Shown here piece by piece: positions 4,811-10,025 of a stretch of 10,025 bases of DNA (positions are counted from its first letter, which is position 1; every line of letters starts with the position of its first letter). The DNA is from Bacillota bacterium (GTDB lineage Bacteria > Bacillota > Clostridia > Peptostreptococcales > Anaerovoracaceae). The notes beneath the pieces are model-generated. The model was not told where the DNA came from, made no database searches, and saw only the letters and a list, made by a program, of their open reading frames with translations. Made by a program: the position numbers and the translations under genes. The stretch spans positions 1 to 10,025 of the forward strand of contig JAKJCD010000063.1 of NCBI GenBank assembly GCA_022706625.1, in the 5' to 3' direction.

Positions 4811-5481
4811 TGCGCACACCCTCCTTTACCGGCAGCCGGACATCCGCTTGCGGAAGAGCAGCCTTCGCACCCGAATTCTGTCTTTTTGATTGCTCTGCCT
4901 TTTGAAAGGTAATTGATCAATGCCACTAGGCACCCGAAAGTGAAGAACGCTCCCGGAGCCAGCATAAATATGGCCATAGGGTCAATAATGTCCGCGGTCA
5001 GATTAAAGCCGAACCATGCGCCGGATCCTAAAACCTCACGTATAGAACCCATCAGGAAAAGAGCAAAGGTAAAACCCAGCCCCATTCCGACCCCGTCTAA
5101 AGCAGAATCCACGACGGAGCTTTTGTTGGCAAACATTTCAGCTCTTCCTAAAATAATGCAATTCACGACTATCAAAGGAATGAACAACCCCAAAGCGTCG
5201 TTAATGGCCGGCGCAAAGGCTTGTAAAAGCAAGCTTACAACGGTAACAAAACCGGCGATGACCACTATATAGCAGGGGATCCTCACTTTATCGGGTATCA
5301 CGCTTTTCAAAAGCGAAATAGCTATGTTTGAGCAAACCAATACGGCCATGGTGGATACCCCCATACCCACTCCGTTGATTGCCGAAGTGGTAACGGCCAA
5401 GGTGGGGCAGGTGCCCAAAAGCAGTACCAGCACCGGATTTTCTTTTATTATTCCGTTTCGAATAAGGGACAGTTTGTTCAT
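4807..5481 (-). CDS. rnfE: Rnf complex subunit E, integral membrane protein
   Basis: A 224-residue membrane protein with about six helices, partner of RnfA. Conserved features are NPVLVLLLGTCPTLAVTTSA with C25, the second core cysteine C108 (VVNCIILGRAE) and the GSIREVLGSG stretch near residue 146. After the last helix comes a hydrophilic tail carrying four cysteines (C205, C208, C214, C222; KTEFGCEGCSSASGC), which could bind a metal or cluster or form a redox pair. The start ATG 5481 overlaps the rnfG stop by one base (TAATG) with GGAGG upstream, and the end overlaps rnfA by four bases. Confidence 0.95.
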   Translation of the reverse strand: MNKLSLIRNGIIKENPVLVLLLGTCPTLAVTTSAINGVGMGVSTMAVLVCSNIAISLLKSVIPDKVRIPCYIVVIAGFVTVVSLLLQAFAPAINDALGLFIPLIVVNCIILGRAEMFANKSSVVDSALDGVGMGLGFTFALFLMGSIREVLGSGAWFGFNLTADIIDPMAIFMLAPGAFFTFGCLVALINYLSKGRAIKKTEFGCEGCSSASGCPAAGKGGCAQ

Positions 5482-6035
5482 TATCTGCCACCTCCGATCT
5501 TCTTATATTGAGCCAGGGACGCATCCACCGCTCGGAATATGGCATTGGATGAGACCGTCGCCCCTGTAACCGCATCGATCTGGGTCTTATCCGGCTCATT
5601 GGTACGGGTTATGGAAACCTCGCCGTTATACTGGGACAGATAATCTGCGGTCATGGCCTTTGTTCCGAGCCCCGGAGTCTCTGTATGGCCGGTGACTTTG
5701 ACACCGGTAATCTCTCCGTTGCTGTCGACTCCCACCATCACGGTTATTTTACCGCCAAAACCCTTGTCCTCAGCGGTGAAGACATAACCTGCTTTATTGT
5801 CAGCCTCGTAAACCTCCACAATACCCGTGGACAATTCCGTCTCAATTTTGGTAAAAGCCCCTTCGCCTTCGGGAAGCACCTCACCTCGGGCGATGTTTGC
5901 ATTTTTTATGTTTATCTCATCGATGATCGGTTTTGTCACCTGATAGGTCCCTGCCAAAGCGGCAGTTATGACCAGGCAGATCAAGAAGAGCACCAGGGTT
6001 GGGGCGATCATTTCTTTGTGTTCGGATATTTTCAT
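5481..6035 (-). CDS. rnfG: Rnf complex subunit G, covalent flavoprotein
   Basis: A 184-residue protein with one N-terminal membrane anchor (about residues 10-30) and an FMN-binding domain outside the cytoplasm. The flavinylation motif D154-A-V-T-G-A-T160 is intact; Thr160 should carry FMN through a phosphoester bond added by an ApbE-type transferase, which is not encoded in this window. A second family motif, GHTETPGLGTKA, covers residues 116-127. The start overlaps the rnfD stop by 4 bp (6032-6035), with several GGAGG or GGGGG runs upstream, and the stop shares one base with the rnfE start. Confidence 0.95.
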   Translation of the reverse strand: MKISEHKEMIAPTLVLFLICLVITAALAGTYQVTKPIIDEINIKNANIARGEVLPEGEGAFTKIETELSTGIVEVYEADNKAGYVFTAEDKGFGGKITVMVGVDSNGEITGVKVTGHTETPGLGTKAMTADYLSQYNGEVSITRTNEPDKTQIDAVTGATVSSNAIFRAVDASLAQYKKIGGGR

Positions 6036-7006
6036 TGTCTGCTGCCCCCTTTCCTGCCTCCCCCGCCATAAATCTTACGCCTCGACAGGTTGTCAATATG
6101 CGGCGTAAGTATGTTCATTAATAGAATAGCAAAGGATACACCCTCCGGCAGGGAGCCGTAAAGCCTTATAATCATGGTTAGAAGTCCGCAGCCGATCCCG
6201 AAGACGATCTTGCCTTTAAAGGTCAGCGGCGAAGTGGAGTAATCCGTAGCCATGAAAATGGCTCCCAGCATGACGCCGCCGGCACAAATGTGGAAAATCG
6301 GATCCTGCCCGGCTAAAACCGCGATAAGGAACACGGTTCCTATGAAAGCCACAGGAATGACGGGCATTATCACCTTTCTTCCTACAAGATAAATCCCTCC
6401 CAAAAGCAATGCTATGGCGCTGGTTTCTCCCAAGGATCCCCCCACAAACCCGAGGAACATATCGATATTTGAAGGGAGGGCCGCCGGATCTCCGCCCATA
6501 TTAAGTATTCCCAGAGGTGTCGGCCCGGTAACTGCATCAGCCGCTTCCATGATCTGCTTAGGCATCGGCCAGGTGGTCATGGGTGTGGCAAAGGATATGA
6601 GTAGCACTATCCTTGCTGTGATCGCAGGGTTTACAAAATTCTGGCCTATGCCTCCGAATAGCTGCTTTACGATCACAATGGCCACAAAGCAGCCTATCAC
6701 CGCCATCCAGTAAGGGAGGTTTGATGGCAGGTTGAAGCTCAAAAGCACCCCGGTCACCGCAGCGCTCAAATCGGAAATAGTGTTTTCCTTATTTGTAACC
6801 TTTTCAAAAGCCCATTCGAATACCACGCAGGACACCACACAGGTGATGGTCAGCAGTATAGCCCTGGGCCCGAAGATGATTCCGGACATAATAAATGCCG
6901 GTACCAGCGCGATGAGCACATCCAGCATGATCCTTGATGTGCTGATGTTATCCAGTGTATGGGGAGATGAAGAAACTATTAGGCTTCCTTGATTGTAACG
7001 ACTCAT
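6032..7006 (-). CDS. rnfD: Rnf complex subunit D, membrane flavoprotein
   Basis: A 324-residue integral membrane protein, homologous to NqrB, with about eight to ten helices. It carries a second covalently bound FMN; by family analogy the attachment residue is Thr163 in the TGPTPLG motif (160-166). Other family signatures are GQNFVNPA (121-128), FMATDYSTSP (251-260) and GSLPEGVSFAILLMN (284-298). The short tail is rich in glycine and basic residues. The start codon shares one base with the rnfC stop (TAATG) and has GGAGGG upstream, consistent with translational coupling. Confidence 0.95.
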   Translation of the reverse strand: MSRYNQGSLIVSSSPHTLDNISTSRIMLDVLIALVPAFIMSGIIFGPRAILLTITCVVSCVVFEWAFEKVTNKENTISDLSAAVTGVLLSFNLPSNLPYWMAVIGCFVAIVIVKQLFGGIGQNFVNPAITARIVLLISFATPMTTWPMPKQIMEAADAVTGPTPLGILNMGGDPAALPSNIDMFLGFVGGSLGETSAIALLLGGIYLVGRKVIMPVIPVAFIGTVFLIAVLAGQDPIFHICAGGVMLGAIFMATDYSTSPLTFKGKIVFGIGCGLLTMIIRLYGSLPEGVSFAILLMNILTPHIDNLSRRKIYGGGGRKGGSRQ

Positions 7007-8316
7007 TATTTCTTCCCTCCTTCCGCAACTAATTGTTTGGCGAGCCTGTTGATAAAGCTAAGCTGTTTTTTTGCAGGGCATACATATGAGCAGGAGCCGC
7101 ATTCCATGCACAACGTTACATTGAGCTTTTGCAATGCCTCCACGTCCCTTCTGTCGTAAGCTTTGAATATTGTCGTGGGCATCAGCATCATAGGACATGC
7201 CTTTACACATCTGCCGCAGTTTATGCAGGCAGTTTCCTTCGGAAATTCCGCCCAGTCCTGATCAAAAGCCAGAATAGCGTTATTGTTTTTTATTACGGCA
7301 ATACCGTCATCGTAGATGGTTCTTCCCATCATGGGCCCTCCCATGATGATTTTTTTTGGGACCCTTCGGTAGCCTCCGCAGAACTCCACCAGCTTGTTGA
7401 TCGGCGTGCCTATCAGGACCTCAACGTTCTTCGGGTTCTTTATGGCAGTGCCGTCAACAGTAATGCGCTTAGAAACCAGGGGCATACCCGTTTTGATATA
7501 TCGCTGGATCGCCACAATGGAGCTCACGTTGGATACGATTACCCCCGAATCAGCGGGCAGCTTACCTGGCGGCACCACCCTCCCCGTTGTCTCGTAAATG
7601 ATAACCCTTTCCGCTCCTTGTGGGTACATGGGTTTCAGGGTGAACACCCCGATTTCCGGATTGTCTTTCACCATATCCCCAAGCTTTTTTATAGCAGCTT
7701 CTTTATTTGCCTCGATGGCAATTATCGCTTTGCCGATGCCAAGGTACTTCATCGTGGTCTTGATACCGTCGATCAGCAGTTCTGAGTCTTCCATCATCGT
7801 CCTGTAATCTGCGGTGATATAAGGCTCGCACTCGGCGCCGTTTATTATTAGAGTGTCAACCTCATCCAAATTTTTTGGATTAAATTTTACATGGGTGGGG
7901 AAAGCAGCTCCTCCCAGGCCCACGACGCCTGAAGCGCGTACGGCTCTAAGGAAGCTGTCTTTATCGGTCACCTCGGGTGGTACGATTCCTTCAGCGGTTT
8001 CCTGTTTTTTATCCACTGAAATAGTTACAATAGGATCCCATATACCTACCGAGCTCATTGAATTTTCAATAGACACGACCTTCCCTGATACTCCGGTATG
8101 GATCGGAGCGCTGACAAAGGCCTCGCTGTCACCGATCACCTGGCCTACCTTGACCAAATCTCCTGCCGAAACCGTCGGTTGGCAGGGCGCCCCTATATGC
8201 TGCACCATGGATATATAAAGCTTGTCGGGGAGCGGCATTTTCTGAGTAGGGCATTCGGAAGTATTCTTGTGATGCTCTACATGGATCGCCGGCAGATGTG
8301 TGCTGAAAATACTCAT
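7006..8316 (-). CDS. rnfC: Rnf complex subunit C, NADH/FMN and iron-sulfur subunit
   Basis: First gene of the operon, 436 residues, complete. RnfC is the peripheral cytoplasmic subunit where NAD+ is reduced; the whole complex couples ferredoxin oxidation to Na+ or H+ export. Visible features: the N-terminal barrel-sandwich region, KMPLPDKLYISMVQHIGAPC (26-45); the flavin- and nucleotide-binding region GVVGLGGAAFPTHVKF (130-145) with NGAECEPY (159-166); and two [4Fe-4S] motifs, C364/367/370/374 and C403/406/409/413. The length is typical of the clostridial form, without the long C-terminal repeats of enterobacterial RsxC. ATG 8316 follows AAAGGAAAGG. The promoter and leader structure upstream are listed separately. 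Confidence 0.96.
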   Translation of the reverse strand: MSIFSTHLPAIHVEHHKNTSECPTQKMPLPDKLYISMVQHIGAPCQPTVSAGDLVKVGQVIGDSEAFVSAPIHTGVSGKVVSIENSMSSVGIWDPIVTISVDKKQETAEGIVPPEVTDKDSFLRAVRASGVVGLGGAAFPTHVKFNPKNLDEVDTLIINGAECEPYITADYRTMMEDSELLIDGIKTTMKYLGIGKAIIAIEANKEAAIKKLGDMVKDNPEIGVFTLKPMYPQGAERVIIYETTGRVVPPGKLPADSGVIVSNVSSIVAIQRYIKTGMPLVSKRITVDGTAIKNPKNVEVLIGTPINKLVEFCGGYRRVPKKIIMGGPMMGRTIYDDGIAVIKNNNAILAFDQDWAEFPKETACINCGRCVKACPMMLMPTTIFKAYDRRDVEALQKLNVTLCMECGSCSYVCPAKKQLSFINRLAKQLVAEGGKK

Positions 8317-8352
8317 ACCTTTCCTTTCGTTCCGTTTTACTCTGTCTATGGC

Positions 8353-8377
8353 CGATACTTCCGCCGGGGAAGCATCG
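8353..8377 (-). promoter_or_regulatory. Leader hairpin upstream of rnfC
   Basis: In the predicted 5' leader, CGATGCTTCC pairs with GGAAGTATCG around a five-base CCGGC loop (10 bp with one G-U pair), ending 36 bp before the rnfC start. No T run follows on the minus strand, so it is not a terminator. It may stabilise the message or be a protein-binding site. Confidence 0.45.
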
Positions 8378-8433
8378 GAATAGATTAATTATACATTAAG
8401 TACTAACTTATCGGTTTTTCCGTCTAAGGAATA

Positions 8434-8442
8434 ATTATAGCA
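8434..8442 (-). promoter_or_regulatory. Extended -10 promoter of the rnf operon
   Basis: Minus-strand TGCTATAAT is a perfect extended -10 element (TG-N-TATAAT). No good -35 is present at 17 bp; TTACCT at 18 bp is the nearest. Transcription would start about 110 bp before rnfC, leaving a leader with the hairpin at 8353-8377. A second TATAAT (8388-8393) closer to the gene lacks a -35. Confidence 0.6.
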
Positions 8443-8443
8443 C

Positions 8444-8468
8444 AACCCTATAAATATAGGTAAGGGTT
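8444..8468. promoter_or_regulatory. Nested inverted repeats overlapping the rnf promoter, candidate operator
   Basis: An outer pair AACCCT (8444-8449) and AGGGTT (8463-8468) encloses an inner pair CCTATA-AA-TATAGG (8447-8460). The structure covers the -35 position of the rnf promoter, where a regulator could act. It does not match the Rex consensus as I know it. Confidence 0.4.
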
Positions 8469-8532
8469 TTTGTCGATTATTTTGTTATTTTAAGGAAAAT
8501 AATGAGAAGTATTCCGACGTTAATCCTGCACA

Positions 8533-9675
8533 CTAAATCTTTCTTAAATCTAACACGTCGGCAAAAGCCTGCAATGATGTCCTGGCGCGGCTGAAGTCCG
8601 TGATCTGATGATCGTATGCAATTTTTAAAACCGGGATCTTTTCCTCTTTTAATGCCTTGGCCAATGACGGATATTCCATCTCTTCAGGATCACAGAATGT
8701 CATCATTAGAATTACTACGCCCTGAGCATTTGAATGTTTAACAAGATCAACAATATGTGGCGGTCTGGAGTTTATTTCGGGGTCATATAGTATTGGGTCC
8801 TGATCCTGCTCCGCAAACTGCATGGCTAAAGCACGGATAGGTTCTTCGTTCTCAGAAGCATCCTTTCGGAAACTTCTTGATTCATGCGCTATATCATCTG
8901 CGGCGATCGCAATTTGATATTCATCAAATATTTTAAGCAGCGCCGGATTGTCGCAGATGATCCCGGATGTAACAACCTTTGCGCCTTTCCATTCAACAAC
9001 AGGCTCTATCGCCAACAGCCGGTTCAATTCCTTCAGCATGATTGTATGCTCCGGCTTTTCCATGAAATAGGAGCTTTTCAAAACTGCGCTTCGCTGTACT
9101 GCTGAAATTAATTCAGGGTGTTTACCCGCGTTTTTTACAAATTCACGCTTCGCTTGACGGTTCTCATTGTATACCCTGATCGCTTCGTGCAGTCCTTCAT
9201 CACTTGCTTTACGCCCCGCAATTGCCTCAAGTTCATTCAGAACTTTGGTATAGATCTTCATTGAATATTCTATGCCGTATTTTGGTTTGCGGTTCTGAGG
9301 ATGTGCTATAAAAATCATCGGAATATTATTGATTCCCACTCTGAAATTCTGGGAAGCAGGCCGAAGGGTATCACAAAGGGTGGTGTGAATCACTCCAGAC
9401 AGTTTATCCAAATCGCCATTCAAGGCCATTTCCATGTTCATCTGCACCAATGAACAATAAAAAGCCGCGAAATATTTTTTTGCCTTATTAGGGCTGCCCG
9501 ACCTGCCCCATAATCCCATAGGGACCATGCCTGTGGCATATACCAATTCTTCAGGGACATAATATGGATAGCATCCGATAACCTTTTTCCCTTCTGAAAC
9601 AAATTTATCCAGTTGTTTTTTTGGGTTTTCGGCGATTTCTGCGAATTTTGCAAGCATGCTTTCAATATTACTCAC
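8533..9675 (-). CDS. 2-hydroxyacyl-CoA dehydratase, beta-type subunit
   Basis: A 380-residue protein of the HgdB/FldC/HadC type. With its alpha partner it removes water from a (R)-2-hydroxyacyl-CoA to give an enoyl-CoA, a radical reaction needing one-electron activation by an ATP-dependent activator not found in this window. Conserved features are GCYPYYVPEELVYATGMVP (34-52) and cysteines suited to hold a [4Fe-4S] cluster: C74 (AAFYCS), C101 (TTLCDTLR) and C328 (MTFCDPEEME). A longer reading from ATG 9747 would overlap the alpha gene by 80 bp; GTG 9675 is preferred because GGGAGG lies eight bases upstream and the length fits the family. It overlaps the alpha gene by 8 bp. The substrate (phenyllactyl-, 2-hydroxyisocaproyl-, 2-hydroxyglutaryl- or lactyl-CoA) cannot be read with confidence. 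Confidence 0.9.
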   Translation of the reverse strand: MSNIESMLAKFAEIAENPKKQLDKFVSEGKKVIGCYPYYVPEELVYATGMVPMGLWGRSGSPNKAKKYFAAFYCSLVQMNMEMALNGDLDKLSGVIHTTLCDTLRPASQNFRVGINNIPMIFIAHPQNRKPKYGIEYSMKIYTKVLNELEAIAGRKASDEGLHEAIRVYNENRQAKREFVKNAGKHPELISAVQRSAVLKSSYFMEKPEHTIMLKELNRLLAIEPVVEWKGAKVVTSGIICDNPALLKIFDEYQIAIAADDIAHESRSFRKDASENEEPIRALAMQFAEQDQDPILYDPEINSRPPHIVDLVKHSNAQGVVILMMTFCDPEEMEYPSLAKALKEEKIPVLKIAYDHQITDFSRARTSLQAFADVLDLRKI

Positions 9676-10025
9676 TTTTCTGTCCTCCCATCTTTTTCGA
9701 TTCCATGATTTCATACAATCCCTCGACGCGGGTAATGTATTGTGCATTTGAGAAGTTCCGAGGGTCTGCCTGGTCTCCGTCGAAGCCCACTACCCCTACG
9801 CCCAGATCTTTTCTGAAACGTCTCTCCATCTCCGGCATGTAGCCGCTCCATGGTTTACAGCTTCGATTATAATGAACCATAATACCATCCACCTTGTTTT
9901 CACGACAAATGCCTTCACGCCATTCAACACCGGTTTCCAGACAAACGGAGTTCGGCGCTTTACTGTAAGCTCTCATCATTTCATCCATATTGTTGTATAC
10001 AAATCCGAAGGCAGGTGCATAGACA
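9668..10025 (-). CDS. 2-hydroxyacyl-CoA dehydratase, alpha-type subunit (partial, C-terminal 118 residues)
   Basis: Open from the right edge to TAA 9668-9670; the N-terminal two thirds lie outside the window. The fragment carries the signature of the HgdA/FldB/HadB type, VHYNRSCKPWSGYMPEMERR, whose cysteine is the expected cluster ligand in this family, followed by GVVGFDGDQADPRNF and a C-terminal helix with QYITRVEGLYEIM. Alpha and beta subunits are related and form a heterodimer, usually encoded side by side as here. The gene order alpha then beta matches fld and had clusters. Its promoter and the expected activator and CoA-transferase genes would be beyond the right edge. Confidence 0.88.
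   Translation of the reverse strand, partial: VYAPAFGFVYNNMDEMMRAYSKAPNSVCLETGVEWREGICRENKVDGIMVHYNRSCKPWSGYMPEMERRFRKDLGVGVVGFDGDQADPRNFSNAQYITRVEGLYEIMESKKMGGQKSE

Noticed and set aside
7129..7785. Plus-strand ORF of 218 codons inside rnfC
   Set aside because: It lies wholly antisense to a gene with complete family motifs and has no ribosome binding site or recognisable domain.
8444..8468. Rex redox-repressor site at the rnf promoter
   Set aside because: The inverted repeat does not match the TTGTTAA-N4-TTAACAA type consensus.

Overview
The window looks like chromosomal DNA of a strictly anaerobic, amino-acid-fermenting member of the Clostridia (Firmicutes). The evidence is a complete Rnf operon in the clostridial order C-D-G-E-A-B, a 2-hydroxyacyl-CoA dehydratase next to it, strong AGGAGG-type ribosome binding sites and sigma-A-like promoters. 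No species can be named from the sequence alone. Almost everything reads on the minus strand; the only clear plus-strand gene lies at 1797-2366.

Region 1 (1-1600, minus): a small regulatory operon with a good promoter (-35 TTGAAA, 17 bp, -10 TATAAT) overlapped by a perfect 14-bp palindrome. It encodes a 62-aa helix-turn-helix protein followed by two tandem, paralogous AraC-type regulators with PAS-like N-terminal halves. The genes overlap; the second paralogue runs off the left edge.

Region 2 (1603-2731): a patchwork around tRNA-Ser(GGA). Two 59-bp direct repeats (57 identical), 916 bp apart, bracket a truncated gene tail and a 189-aa protein of unknown function. The right-hand repeat forms the terminator hairpin of the tRNA, and beside it lies a degenerate inverted copy of the tRNA T-arm. 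This looks like a rearrangement or small insertion at a tRNA gene.

Region 3 (2732-3391): about 660 bp without a convincing gene. It holds alternative hairpins, a possible gene tail, a cluster of 42-43 bp repeat units carrying perfect DnaA-box matches, an AT-rich block, and hairpins that probably end the Rnf transcript.

Region 4 (3392-8316, minus): rnfCDGEAB, complete and tightly coupled (1-bp or 4-bp overlaps, one 18-bp gap). It encodes the membrane ferredoxin:NAD+ oxidoreductase that makes a Na+ or H+ gradient. Upstream (8317-8532) are an extended -10 promoter, nested inverted repeats and a leader hairpin.

Region 5 (8533-10025, minus): the complete beta-type subunit and the C-terminal part of the alpha-type subunit of a 2-hydroxyacyl-CoA dehydratase, overlapping by 8 bp. 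In amino-acid fermenters such dehydratases feed an enoyl-CoA to an electron-bifurcating reductase. That step yields reduced ferredoxin, the Rnf substrate, so Regions 4 and 5 make metabolic sense as neighbours, although they appear to be separate transcripts.
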